Positions 16,332 through 24,791 of a stretch of DNA of 64,000 bases are shown piece by piece (the stretch's first letter is position 1; every line of letters starts with the position of its first letter). Source of the stretch: Candidatus Aminicenantes bacterium UBA2190 (lineage in GTDB: Bacteria > Acidobacteriota > Aminicenantia > UBA2199); NCBI GenBank assembly GCA_002335385.1, contig DCVK01000061.1, positions 1-64,000 on the forward strand. The letters are read 5' to 3'. Under the pieces are notes generated by a model, which saw only the letters and a program-made list of their open reading frames with translations, was not told the origin of the DNA and searched no databases. The position numbers and the translations under genes were made by a program.

Positions 16332-18020
16332 CTAGAAGCAGCGCAGGGCAAACGGCATGGCCATGGCCGGGAAGAAGTGCTGGTAGGCCTGCAGCCGCGC
16401 CCTGGCGTCCAGCGGGTTCTGCGCCTTGACATCGGTCATCGCGAAGATCATCTCGAAGAACGATTTCTTCTGCGGGTAAACGCGCACGCCGAACCTCTCG
16501 CTGGCCGGGATGCGGGCCAGCTTTCTGGCCTCCTCCAAGGCGTCGCTCAATCCCCCCAGGCCGTCAATTAGTCGCAGCGTCAGCGCCGCGCGCCCGCTCC
16601 ATACGCGGCCGCGCGCGATCCGGTCCACATCCTTGGCCTCCATCTTGCGGTTGCGCGCCACCTTGCTCAGGAAATCGTCGTAAATGCGCTGCATGTCGCC
16701 GAGGACCTTCTCTTTTTCCCGCTCGTTGAAGGGCCGGTAATCGGAGTACATGCCGGCGAATTCCGAGGTCGAGAGGATCTCCTTGCTGATCCCGATCTTG
16801 TCGTACAGCCCCTTGAGCACGAACTTGCCGGAGATGACGCCGATCGAGGCGGTGATGGTCTCGGGGTGGGCGAAGATCTTGTGGGCCGAGAGCGATATCC
16901 AGTACCCACCGGAAGCGGCCAAGTCGGACATGGAAATGACCAGGGGTTTCTTCTGGGACAGCAGCTCGGCTTCGCGCAGGATGACGTCGGAGGCGACGGC
17001 CGAGCCGCCGGGGCTGTCGACCCGCAGCACCACCGCCTTGACCGACGAATTGTTCCGGACCTGGCGCAGCTGCTCGGCCAGGGTATCGGCGCCCAGGACG
17101 TCGCCGCCGAACAGCGAGTCGCCGCCGCTGCGCCCCATATTGATCTCGCCGGAGGCGAAGATGACGGCGATCTTCTTGGAACCGCTGAACGGCAGCGGCG
17201 AGCGGGTCTTGGCGTAGGTGCGGAATTTCACTTCGGGATAGGTGGCCGGCATCAGCTTGAACAGGTCGTCCTCGTAGCCCAGGGAATCGACCAGCTTGGC
17301 CTTGACGTATTCCTCCTGGGGCTGCGGCGAGCGGTCGAGGAGTTCCTTGACCTTCGCCGCGTCCAGCTTGCGGTTGACGGCGATGCCCTCGATGACCGCC
17401 TGATAGAGGTCATCGATGAGCGCCTGGGTGGATTCGCGGTGAGCCGGGGTCATGCGCTCCTCGGTGAACGTATTGCTCGCGGTCTTGTAGTCGCCGATAT
17501 GATAGACATCGGCCTGCACCCCCAGCTTGGAGAGGGTATTCTTCAGGAAGAGGGCCTCGGCGCCGATGCCGCTGATCGAGAGGGCGCCGCCCTTGAACAT
17601 GACGACCTTGTCGGCGAAGGAGGCAAGGTAATATTCTTTCAAGCCGCCGTCGATGATGAATGCCGCCACCGGCTTCTTGCTGGCGGCGAATCTCTCGAGC
17701 AGGCGTCCGATCTCCTCGATCTTGGCGAAGCCGGCGTCCAGGTACTGGATGCGCAACAGTACGCCGCGAATGCGCTCGTCGCGCGCGGCCCGCTCCAGGT
17801 GGAACCACAGATCGTGGATGGAAATCCCGGAACCGGTCATGGCCGGGAAACGCGAATGCGTGGTCTCGCTGATGGTGCCCCCCAGGTCGATCTTCAGGTA
17901 GGCCTTCTGGGGAACAAAGGGCTCCTGGGTGAACTGCAGGTAGATGAACCCGCCCACGATGAAAAGACCCAGCAGGATGACAATGATCACCAACAGGGCG
18001 ATCAGCGCGCCTCGTTTCAT
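16332..18020 (-). CDS. sppA: Signal peptide peptidase SppA, long form
   Basis: 562 residues from the ATG at 18020, which has AAGGAG upstream. The N-terminal membrane anchor (residues 4-30) is followed by two tandem ClpP-like domains, as in the 67-kDa E. coli form. The catalytic Lys is expected in DGGLKEYYLAS (near residue 126) and the Ser in SDLAASGGYWIS (near 367). It degrades released signal peptides and membrane-protein fragments at the inner membrane. Transcribed alone, with a repeat element downstream. Confidence 0.95.
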   Translation of the reverse strand: MKRGALIALLVIIVILLGLFIVGGFIYLQFTQEPFVPQKAYLKIDLGGTISETTHSRFPAMTGSGISIHDLWFHLERAARDERIRGVLLRIQYLDAGFAKIEEIGRLLERFAASKKPVAAFIIDGGLKEYYLASFADKVVMFKGGALSISGIGAEALFLKNTLSKLGVQADVYHIGDYKTASNTFTEERMTPAHRESTQALIDDLYQAVIEGIAVNRKLDAAKVKELLDRSPQPQEEYVKAKLVDSLGYEDDLFKLMPATYPEVKFRTYAKTRSPLPFSGSKKIAVIFASGEINMGRSGGDSLFGGDVLGADTLAEQLRQVRNNSSVKAVVLRVDSPGGSAVASDVILREAELLSQKKPLVISMSDLAASGGYWISLSAHKIFAHPETITASIGVISGKFVLKGLYDKIGISKEILSTSEFAGMYSDYRPFNEREKEKVLGDMQRIYDDFLSKVARNRKMEAKDVDRIARGRVWSGRAALTLRLIDGLGGLSDALEEARKLARIPASERFGVRVYPQKKSFFEMIFAMTDVKAQNPLDARARLQAYQHFFPAMAMPFALRCF

Positions 18021-18056
18021 ATTGAATCTCCTTGGCTCCATGCGATTGGACAGGCT

Positions 18057-18062
18057 ATTATA
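18057..18062 (-). promoter_or_regulatory. -10 element of sppA
   Basis: TATAAT on the minus strand, about 37 bases before the ATG; no good -35 is seen. Confidence 0.45.
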
Positions 18063-18232
18063 CTGAATTTCGCCCTGAAAAGTTTAATTTCCCTTGCTTC
18101 TCGCGGGAAAAAAGTGATCGTGACAGCGGTCGTCACAGCAACGCAGCGATTGATCGCCTTTAACGGGTCGGGAAATTGCGTTTTTCGATGCGTGCAAGGT
18201 TTTGCCGCCACGATCACTGCTGCCGCCATGGA

Positions 18233-19081
18233 TCATTTCGCTGGGGAACGGGCATTCAGGTAAAGGGCCAAAAGAACGGCACTGCCGCCGCCGGCCAGGC
18301 GCAGCAGATCGGCGGACTCCCGAAAAAACAGCAGCGAGACGGCCACAGCGAGAGGCACCTTGAGGTTGTTCATCACGGCCAGCGTCCCGGCGGAAACGCG
18401 GGAAGAGCCGATATTCCATAGGAAAAAGCCCATCCCTGAAGCCAGCAACCCGAGGTAGAGCAGGACCAGGCTCTGGCCGCTGTCCAGCCGCAATTCGAGC
18501 GCTCCCGGTGACAGGAACATGGCCAGCGCCGCTGCCGCCGCGCCGCCCAGGTACAGCCAGGCAAAGACGTCGCGGTCCCTCCATTCGCGGCCGGGGCCGG
18601 CAAGCCGGCGGTACCAGACCTGTCCGACGGCAAAACAGGCGTTGGATGCCTGAACCAGCAGAAAGCCCGCCAGCAGACCGCTCCTCCCCCACCCCGAGTA
18701 CACGATCACGGCGGTGCCGGCCACGGCCAGCAGCGAGGTCCAAAGGTGCAGCGGCCGGAAGCGGCGCTCCAGAAGGTCGTCGAATACCGCCACGTACAGC
18801 GGGGTGAAGACGGTGAACAGGGCGACCTGGTGGGCGGCCAGGAAATGGAACGACTGGATGTAGAAAACGTACATCAGCCCGAACTCGACCATGCCGATGC
18901 CGAACAAACGCCATGGCAAAGGACCTGGAGACCGGCGCGGACGCCACAGCGGCAGGAACAGCAGCAGGGCCAGGGCCAGACGGGCGAAGGCGACGAAGGC
19001 GGCATCGACGCCACCCAGGTATTTCTTCACCAGCCCGAACGAGAACGCCCAGATGAACGACGTGATGAGCAGCGGCGCCAT
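18233..19081 (-). CDS. EamA/DMT-family transporter
   Basis: 282 residues with ten hydrophobic helices, built as two five-helix EamA repeats. Typical features are WAFSFGLVKKYLGG in the first helix, FYIQSFHFLAAHQVALFTVFTPLYV in the first repeat, and SRVSAGTLAVMNNLKVPLAV in the second. It probably exports a small metabolite; the substrate is unknown. The ATG at 19081 is preferred because a TATAGT hexamer ends exactly six bases upstream. A longer frame extends to 19147 but would cross that promoter. Confidence 0.88.
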   Translation of the reverse strand: MAPLLITSFIWAFSFGLVKKYLGGVDAAFVAFARLALALLLFLPLWRPRRSPGPLPWRLFGIGMVEFGLMYVFYIQSFHFLAAHQVALFTVFTPLYVAVFDDLLERRFRPLHLWTSLLAVAGTAVIVYSGWGRSGLLAGFLLVQASNACFAVGQVWYRRLAGPGREWRDRDVFAWLYLGGAAAAALAMFLSPGALELRLDSGQSLVLLYLGLLASGMGFFLWNIGSSRVSAGTLAVMNNLKVPLAVAVSLLFFRESADLLRLAGGGSAVLLALYLNARSPAK

Positions 19082-19087
19082 GGCCAG

Positions 19088-19116
19088 ACTATAGCACAAA
19101 GTGAATTTCCTGACAC
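19088..19116 (-). promoter_or_regulatory. Probable leaderless promoter of the DMT transporter gene
   Basis: Minus strand GTGTCA (19116-19111), 17 bases, TGC-extended TATAGT (19093-19088), six bases, ATG. There is no ribosome site. Confidence 0.55.
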
Positions 19117-19141
19117 GTGACGCGCCGCGTTCGCCGCCGAC

Positions 19142-19170
19142 TTGCAATTCACTTCACGATGGACTATATT
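19142..19170 (+). promoter_or_regulatory. Sigma-70 promoter of the aminotransferase gene
   Basis: TTGCAA (19142-19147), 17 bases, TATATT (19165-19170). The leader is about 40 bases and ends in AAGGAGG. This promoter and the DMT promoter are divergent. Confidence 0.65.
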
Positions 19171-19215
19171 TTGATTTGACCTTTAACGATTCAAGCCATC
19201 GACAAGGAGGATGCC

Positions 19216-20451
19216 GTGATCAATTACGAGCCGTTTTTTTCGAATAACGCCAAGGGCATGAAACGTTCCGAGATCCGCGAGCTGCTGAAGCTCACCGCCA
19301 GGCCGGGTATCATCTCTTTTGCCGGCGGCCTGCCCGCCCCCGACCTTTTCCCGGTCGAGGAGATCAAGGAGATGTCGCGCGTCATCATGGAGCGCGAGGG
19401 CAAGACCGCCCTGCAGTACGGCCCCACCGAGGGCGACACCCGCCTGCGCGAGGAACTGGCCAAGATGATGCAGAGGGACGGGGTGAACATCACCAGCAAC
19501 CACCTGCTGATCGTCACCTCCTCGCAGCAGGGGCTGGACCTGACGGGCAAGATATTCATCGACCCGGGCGACGTGGTCATGACCAGCCGCCCCACGTATG
19601 TCGGCGCCATCCAGGCCTTCCACTCCTACGGGGCGAAGATGATCGGCGTCGAGCAGGACGATGAGGGGACGCAGACGGCCCAGCTGGAGGCGGAGATCGA
19701 AAAGCTGGCCGCCAAGGGTGTCAAGCCGAAGTTCATCTACGAGATCCCCGACTTCCAGAACCCCTCGGGCATCACCATGAGCCTGAAGCGCCGCCAGGAG
19801 CTCCTGCGCATCGCGGAAAAATACGACCTGGTCATCGTCGAGGACTCCCCCTACCGCCAGCTGCGCTTCGAGGGCAAGACCGAGCCCTCGCTGCTGGGCA
19901 TGCACCCGGAGCGGGTCCTCGGCCTCTATACCTTCAGCAAGATCCTGCTGCCCGGCTTCCGTTTGGGCTGGATGGCCGGCCCCAACGAACTGATCCAGAA
20001 AGCGGTGACCGCCAAGCAGTCGGTCGACCTGTGCTCGCCCCCCTTCAACCAGGCCATCCTCTATGAATACCTGAGCCGCGGGCTGCTGGAGAAGCAGATC
20101 GAGGTCATCATCAAGGCCTACCGGGAAAAGCGCGACTTCATGCTGGCCATGCTCGGCAAATACATGCCCAAGCTTCCCGGCCTGACGTGGACCCGGCCCC
20201 ACGGCGGCCTTTTCCTGTGGGTCACCCTGCCGGAGAGCATGGATACCGCCGAGATGTTCCACAGCGCCATCGAAAAGCAGGTAGCCTACGTGGTCGGCAC
20301 GGCGTTCTATCCCGACGGCGGCGGCCGCAACTCGTTCCGCATGAACTTCTCCTACTCCAGCCAGGCCGAGATCGAGGAGGGCGTCAAGCGCCTGAGCCAG
20401 GTCATTTCCTCCTGGAAGGGCGGCCGCGAGGCGTCGATCATCTCCCCCTGA
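19216..20451 (+). CDS. PLP-dependent class I/II aminotransferase (2-aminoadipate/aromatic type)
   Basis: 411 residues. The start is GTG at 19216, five bases after AAGGAGG; the ATG at 19211 is out of frame and stops at once. PLP-fold features are SFAGGLPAPDLFP, the substrate-loop region YEIPDFQNPSGITMS, EDSPYRQLRFEG, and the Schiff-base Lys in YTFSKILLPGFRLGWMAGP. This matches the LysN/MocR-catalytic-domain branch, which transaminates 2-aminoadipate, aromatic and branched amino acids; the exact substrate is not readable. Monocistronic. Confidence 0.9.
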   Translation: MINYEPFFSNNAKGMKRSEIRELLKLTARPGIISFAGGLPAPDLFPVEEIKEMSRVIMEREGKTALQYGPTEGDTRLREELAKMMQRDGVNITSNHLLIVTSSQQGLDLTGKIFIDPGDVVMTSRPTYVGAIQAFHSYGAKMIGVEQDDEGTQTAQLEAEIEKLAAKGVKPKFIYEIPDFQNPSGITMSLKRRQELLRIAEKYDLVIVEDSPYRQLRFEGKTEPSLLGMHPERVLGLYTFSKILLPGFRLGWMAGPNELIQKAVTAKQSVDLCSPPFNQAILYEYLSRGLLEKQIEVIIKAYREKRDFMLAMLGKYMPKLPGLTWTRPHGGLFLWVTLPESMDTAEMFHSAIEKQVAYVVGTAFYPDGGGRNSFRMNFSYSSQAEIEEGVKRLSQVISSWKGGREASIISP

Positions 20452-20596
20452 GAAAATGGCGCCCGGTGGACGGCGGGAAAGAAGCCCCGCACGGGAGTCA
20501 AGCCCCCGATTCCCAATCAGTTCCAGCCTGTGAATTCCGCTGTCCCCACCTTGGCGATTCCCCGAAATTCTCATGGTAATCGTCAATCGCCCTGCT

Positions 20597-20700
20597 GTTT
20601 GGACATTGGGTCATTGGTGCTTGGAGCCTGCCGGGAATTTGCAGCTTGGAGCCTGGCGCTGTTCTTTCTGGCCGGCCGCCGTCAACCGCTGACCGTTTCC
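20597..20700. repeat. Partial copy of the nested repeat family
   Basis: Contains ATTGGGTCATTG, the exact reverse complement of a 12-base string in the 16051-16310 element, then TTGGTGCTTGGAGC units, and ends in CCGTCAACCGCTGACCGTTT, matching the right arm of that element. It abuts the mglA stop. Confidence 0.5.
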
Positions 20701-21290
20701 TAGCCGATCTTGTTCTTGACCTCGGACATGATCAGCTTGGAGATGGCCTTCAGCGTATCGACCACCCCGTCGCCGCGGTAAGCGACCGCTTCCAGCACCG
20801 GCTCTTCCTTCTTCCTCAGGGCGCTGATCAGCTCGTTGGCCGGCGTGACGTTGGGCAGGTCGCGCTTGTTCAACTGCAGGACATAGGGGATGGTGGAGAA
20901 ATCGATCTTGTAGTCGCGCAGGTTCTCCAGCATGTCCTGGATGCTCTCGAGGTTGGCCTCGAAGCGCTCGGTCTGGGAGTCGGCCACGAAGACCAGGCCG
21001 TCCACGCCCTTCAGGATGAGCTTGCGCGAGGCGCTGTAGTAGATCTGACCGGGGACGGTGTACAGGTGGAAGCGCACCTTGTAGTCCTTGATGGTGCCCA
21101 GGTCGAGGGGGAAGAAATCAAAGAACAGCGTGCGCTCGGTTTCGGTGGCCAGGCTGACCAGCTTGCCCTTGTTGTCCTTCTTGATCTTCTCGTAGATATA
21201 CTTGATGTTGGTGGTCTTGCCGCTGAGTCCGGGGCCGTAGTAAACGATCTTGAAGTTGATCTCGCGCGTGGAGTAGTTCAGGAATGACAA
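20700..21290 (-). CDS. mglA: MglA-type small Ras-like GTPase
   Basis: 196 residues. G1 loop GPGLSGKTT, switch region ATETERTLFFDFFPLDLG, G3 TVPGQ (Thr-Val rather than Asp, typical of MglA), and G4 LNKRDLP. MglA is a cytoplasmic polarity switch that recruits motility or pilus machinery in its GTP form. It begins two bases after the mglB-like gene stops, so the GTPase and its regulator are made together. What it polarises here is not evident, since no pilus or gliding genes are nearby. Confidence 0.95.
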   Translation of the reverse strand: MSFLNYSTREINFKIVYYGPGLSGKTTNIKYIYEKIKKDNKGKLVSLATETERTLFFDFFPLDLGTIKDYKVRFHLYTVPGQIYYSASRKLILKGVDGLVFVADSQTERFEANLESIQDMLENLRDYKIDFSTIPYVLQLNKRDLPNVTPANELISALRKKEEPVLEAVAYRGDGVVDTLKAISKLIMSEVKNKIG

Positions 21291-21292
21291 GG

Positions 21293-21781
21293 TCAGTCTC
21301 CAAATATGCGGTCGATGTCCTCGTCGGACACACCTTCGAACGGCGAACCGACCGGCGCCTTGTCGCTGGATTTCAGCTTCTTGTTGATGGTCTGGAACAC
21401 CTTGACCAGTTCCTCCAGGGCGGCACGCACGCGGAACCGCACCAGGCCGAGGTTGGAAGAGTTGTCAAAGATGACCACCAGCATGGTGCGGTCGTTGATC
21501 AGCGAGATATGCAGGCATTCCTTGGAGGACTCGTTGAGCACGGCGGTGAAGTTCTCGATCTTCAGCATCTGGGCGATGCTGTTGATGGCGGCCACGCTGC
21601 CGGCGATCAGGGAAGAGATGGAGTTGAGGTTGACGTCGTCCATCTCTCCGGAAGAAGCGATGCAATGCCCCTCCGAGTCGGTGATGAAGACGGCCTTGGA
21701 GTTGGTGTTGCCCTTCAGCTTGCGGAGGATCTCCTTGATCAGGACATATTCCTCGTTGTAAATGATGAAATTTTCTTGCAT
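21293..21781 (-). CDS. mglB: Roadblock/LC7-domain protein, MglB-like GTPase regulator
   Basis: 162 residues with one roadblock/LC7 fold: SKAVFITDSEGHCIASSGEMDD, then SLIAGSVAAINSIAQML, then a beta strand MLVVIFDNSSNLGLVRFRV. MglB dimers act as GTPase-activating partners of MglA. The C-terminal tail (SPFEGVSDEDIDRIFGD) is acidic. An ATG with GGGGAAGAAG upstream sets the start. Its own TATAAT lies upstream, separating it from recR. Confidence 0.88.
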   Translation of the reverse strand: MQENFIIYNEEYVLIKEILRKLKGNTNSKAVFITDSEGHCIASSGEMDDVNLNSISSLIAGSVAAINSIAQMLKIENFTAVLNESSKECLHISLINDRTMLVVIFDNSSNLGLVRFRVRAALEELVKVFQTINKKLKSSDKAPVGSPFEGVSDEDIDRIFGD

Positions 21782-21800
21782 GTTATCTTCTTCCCCGCCA

Positions 21801-21806
21801 ATTATA
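21801..21806 (-). promoter_or_regulatory. -10 element of the mglBA operon
   Basis: Minus strand TGC-extended TATAAT, about 20 bases before the mglB ATG. The -35 is weak, and the extended -10 may compensate. Confidence 0.5.
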
Positions 21807-21852
21807 GCATTGCCGGTAAAAAATCACCAACCTCTCCCTGCACCCGCACCTC

Positions 21853-22455
21853 CTACTTCACTTCCAGGCGGCCCTCGATCGCCTTGGCGATCGTCACTTC
21901 GTCGGCATAGTCCAGGTCGGCCCCGACCGGCAGGCCGAGGGCGATCCGTGAAATGGTGATTTTATACTGCCGCAGTATTTCTGTCAAATAATGGGCCGTG
22001 GCGCTGCCCTCGGTGGTTGGGCTGGTGGCCAGGATGATCTCGCGGAACCCCCCGCCCCGGATGCGCTGCAGCAGGCCGGCGATGCGCAGTTCATCGGGGC
22101 CGATGCCGCGTATCGGCGAAAGATTGCCCATCAGGACGTGGTAATGGCCGCGGTATAGACCGGTCTTCTCGATGGAGTGGATGTTGAACGGCTCCTCGAC
22201 CACGCAGATCTTCTCGGAGTCGCGCTCGGGATCGGAGCAGATCTCGCAGGGGTCGGAAACGGTGATGTTGTTGCAGCGCGAGCAGTAAAAGGTCTTCTCC
22301 CGGGCCTGGACGATGGCCTCGGCCAGGGCCAGGGCGCTCTTTCTTTCGCCGCGCAGCAAAAAAAAGGCGATGCGCTGGGCCGACTTGCGGCCGATGCCGG
22401 GGATCTTCTTCAGCTCCTCGATCAGCCGGGCCAGCGGCGGCGTGTACTCAGCCAT
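21853..22455 (-). CDS. recR: Recombination protein RecR
   Basis: 200 residues, the normal length. It has an N-terminal helix-hairpin-helix (LKKIPGIGRKSAQRIAFFLL), a four-Cys zinc finger (CSRC...CEIC), a Toprim domain starting ICVVEEPFNIHSIEKTG, and the C-terminal Walker-B-like end. It works with RecF/RecO in RecA loading on gapped DNA. It lies in the conserved dnaX-ybaB-recR order. Confidence 0.98.
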   Translation of the reverse strand: MAEYTPPLARLIEELKKIPGIGRKSAQRIAFFLLRGERKSALALAEAIVQAREKTFYCSRCNNITVSDPCEICSDPERDSEKICVVEEPFNIHSIEKTGLYRGHYHVLMGNLSPIRGIGPDELRIAGLLQRIRGGGFREIILATSPTTEGSATAHYLTEILRQYKITISRIALGLPVGADLDYADEVTIAKAIEGRLEVK

Positions 22456-22470
22456 GGCTTTCCGGGCGTT

Positions 22471-22791
22471 TCACATCGCCCCGAAGGGGAAACCGCCCGG
22501 CAGGCCGCCGGCTATCCCGCCCATGCTGTCCTTCAGCTTCTCCTCGACCCTGGCCCGGGCATCGTTGACCGCGGCCAGGATCAGGTCCTGCAGCATCTCG
22601 ACGTCGGAGGGATCGACCGCTTCCGGGGCGATGCGCAGGGACTTCAGATGCTTGTGCCCGTCCATGCCCACCGTCACCATGCCGCCGCCGGAGTGGCCCT
22701 CGACCACCAGGGCGTCCATCTCTTCCTCCATGCGCTTGGCCATGCTCTGGGCCATGCCCATCATCTGGTTCATGTTCGGCAATTTAGGCAT
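22471..22791 (-). CDS. ybaB: YbaB/EbfC nucleoid-associated protein
   Basis: 106 residues from the ATG at 22791, which has GGAGGG six bases upstream. It shows the family pattern of an N-terminal Met-rich helix (NMNQMMGMAQSMAKRMEEEM), a beta hairpin with SGGGMVTVGMDG, the VDPSDVEMLQDLILAAVNDA helix, and a Gly-rich tail. It binds DNA non-specifically as a dimer. It overlaps dnaX by eight bases. Confidence 0.96.
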   Translation of the reverse strand: MPKLPNMNQMMGMAQSMAKRMEEEMDALVVEGHSGGGMVTVGMDGHKHLKSLRIAPEAVDPSDVEMLQDLILAAVNDARARVEEKLKDSMGGIAGGLPGGFPFGAM

Positions 22792-24367
22792 CCTTCCCTC
22801 CCTTGACGCTCTCGACGGCAATGACGCTGCCCTTGATCCGGTCCTTGAGGCTTTTGATCTTCTTGTCGTTCTTCAGTTCCTGGATGATCCGCTCGCCGTC
22901 GCTTTTGGCCTGCCCCTCCTTCAGGACGACCTCCAGCCCGAGCTCGCGCCCCGCCAGGCCCTGGGCCAGTTCGAGCAGATAGGGCCGGTTCTCCTTCATC
23001 ATCTTCCAGGCGTTCTCCAAATGGGCGGCCACCTCGATGACCAGCGTGTTGCCGCGCAGCGTCAGGCGCGACGAGCTCAGGACCGAGGCCATGCGCGGCT
23101 TCTCCTTCTCGACCCTCCCCTTGAGCTCGGCGAGCCACTCATCCCCTTCCTCCCTGGCGGCAGCGGGCGCGGCGGCCTTGGGCTCGGGAACGGGCGGCGG
23201 CATCGCCGCGGCGATCTGCCGGGGCGCCGCCTCGGGCTTGGCGTCGCGCAGGCGCTTCAGGTATTCCTCGATGCTGACAAGTGCAGAGAAGTAGCTCAGC
23301 TTGAGGAACATGTATTCCAGGATGATCGAGGGGTGCTCGGTGTTGCGGATGGTCTGCTCCAGCTCCTTGACGGCGTTGAAGAAGCGCAGCAGCTCGACCT
23401 CGCTGACCTCCTTGATCATTTCGCGGATCACCGGGACATTCTCGGGATTGAGATTGTGCAGCCGCTCGCACTCGGGGATCGACTTGATGACGATCACGTC
23501 GCGGATGAAACGCAGGTACTCGGTATAAAAGAATCTCAGGTCCGTGCCGCGCTCGATCAGCTGGTTGACCTGCTCGATGATCCCCTTGCGGTCCTGGCTG
23601 AGCACGCAGCGGGTCAGGGCGATGAACGTTTCCTCGGCGATGATGCCCAGGATGGCCACCACGTCGTCGTCCTTGACGTCGCCGCTGGAGATGGCGATGG
23701 CCTGGTCGAGGATCTTCTTGGCGTCGCGCAGGCTGCCCTCGGCCGAGCGCGAGATCAAGTACAGGGCATAGTCGGAAACGCGGATGCCCTCCTTCTGGCA
23801 AATGTCCTTCAGCACCCCCTTGATCACCTCGAAGGGGATGCGCTTGAACTCGAAGTGCTGGCAGCGCGAGACGATGGTGGCCGGGATCTTGTGGAAATCG
23901 GTGGTGGCCATGATGAAGATCGTATGCTCCGGCGGCTCCTCCACGGTCTTGAGCAGGGCGTTCCAGGCCGCGTTGGACAGCATGTGCACCTCGTCGATGA
24001 CCACGATGCGGTAGCGGTTCTTCAGCGGCTTGTACTTGACCGTTTCGCGCAGGCTGCGCACTTCATTGACCCCGTTGTTGGAGGCGCCGTCGATCTCCAT
24101 GTAGTCGGCCGAGTTGTCGTCGGTGATCTCCAGGCAGGTCGGGCACTCGTTGCAGGGCTCGATGGCCGGCCCCTTTTCGCAGTTCAGGGCCTTGGCCAGG
24201 ATGCGCGCCGAGGAAGTCTTGCCCACCCCCTTCATGCCGGAAAAAATGAGCGCCGGATAGACCTTGTTCATGGCGATGGCGTTCTGCAGCGTCTTGCAGA
24301 TGGCGGCCTGGCCGATCAGGTCGGCGAACTTCTGCGGCCGGTATTTCCGGGCTAAGGCTAGGTACAT
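22784..24367 (-). CDS. dnaX: DNA polymerase III subunit gamma/tau
   Basis: 527 residues from the ATG at 24367 (MYLALARKYRPQKFADLIGQ). The frame is open further upstream, but only through the SRP RNA and tRNA-Ser. Clamp-loader ATPase features: Walker A GMKGVGKTSSARI, a zinc module CEKGP...CNECPTC, Walker B VVIDEVHML and sensor SRC. The C-terminal part after about residue 370 is the variable region that in longer tau forms binds polymerase and helicase. I saw no A/AAA/AAG slippery site for a shorter gamma product. SRP RNA lies 17 bases upstream. Confidence 0.97.
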   Translation of the reverse strand: MYLALARKYRPQKFADLIGQAAICKTLQNAIAMNKVYPALIFSGMKGVGKTSSARILAKALNCEKGPAIEPCNECPTCLEITDDNSADYMEIDGASNNGVNEVRSLRETVKYKPLKNRYRIVVIDEVHMLSNAAWNALLKTVEEPPEHTIFIMATTDFHKIPATIVSRCQHFEFKRIPFEVIKGVLKDICQKEGIRVSDYALYLISRSAEGSLRDAKKILDQAIAISSGDVKDDDVVAILGIIAEETFIALTRCVLSQDRKGIIEQVNQLIERGTDLRFFYTEYLRFIRDVIVIKSIPECERLHNLNPENVPVIREMIKEVSEVELLRFFNAVKELEQTIRNTEHPSIILEYMFLKLSYFSALVSIEEYLKRLRDAKPEAAPRQIAAAMPPPVPEPKAAAPAAAREEGDEWLAELKGRVEKEKPRMASVLSSSRLTLRGNTLVIEVAAHLENAWKMMKENRPYLLELAQGLAGRELGLEVVLKEGQAKSDGERIIQELKNDKKIKSLKDRIKGSVIAVESVKGGKDA

Positions 24368-24384
24368 GCTCTCTCTCTCAACAA

Positions 24385-24483
24385 GGGCCCAGGAGGTCCC
24401 GGTCACCTGCGGGATCCTGCTGATTGCTGCTACCTCTCGGTCCTGACAAGGTTCGCAGGCCCGCACCGCCGGGCTCCTGGGCC
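24385..24483 (-). ncRNA. ffs: Signal recognition particle RNA (4.5S-type)
   Basis: 99 bases forming one long hairpin: the 5' GGCCCAGGAG pairs with the 3' CTCCTGGGCC. The apical domain carries GTCAGGACC-GAGA-GGTAGCAGC, matching the conserved Ffh-binding domain IV with a GNRA tetraloop. It is the short bacterial form without an Alu domain. Its position directly before dnaX is the same as scr in Bacillus. Confidence 0.95.
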
Positions 24484-24499
24484 GTTTGTCCTTTTTAAC

Positions 24500-24517
24500 C
24501 GGGGCCTTTCCGGCCCC
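24500..24517 (-). other. GC-rich hairpin between tRNA-Ser and SRP RNA
   Basis: GGGGCCTTTCCGGCCCC forms a six-pair stem. On the minus strand it is followed by GGTTAAAAAGG, not a U-run, so it is more likely a processing or spacing hairpin than a terminator. Confidence 0.4.
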
Positions 24518-24533
24518 GTGGAACTGGCGAAAA

Positions 24534-24620
<87 letters not shown>

Positions 24621-24632
24621 AGGCGCGTGGAC

Positions 24633-24661
24633 ATTGTATAATGATATCGCCCCAAAAGCAA
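24633..24661 (-). promoter_or_regulatory. Sigma-70 promoter of tRNA-Ser (and probably SRP RNA)
   Basis: Minus strand TTGCTT (24661-24656), 17 bases, TACAAT (24638-24633), starting about six bases before the tRNA. No other good promoter is visible before the SRP RNA or dnaX. Confidence 0.55.
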
Positions 24662-24791
24662 GAGCCGATTCGTATATTCGCCGCGCGTCGCGGCAGTTCG
24701 CTGTTCGCCTTGCCGTCCTCCGGCAGCCGCAAACCAGGCCCATGGCCATGAGAACGGGGCCTTTGCCGGACAAGCCCCGTCCTTGTGCTCT

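Noticed and set aside
22784..24367. Programmed frameshift in dnaX giving a gamma product
   Set aside because: I looked for an A-rich slippery heptamer with a following stem and did not see one; the single frame encodes a complete protein.
24500..24517. Rho-independent terminator after tRNA-Ser
   Set aside because: The stem is good, but no U-run follows on the minus strand.
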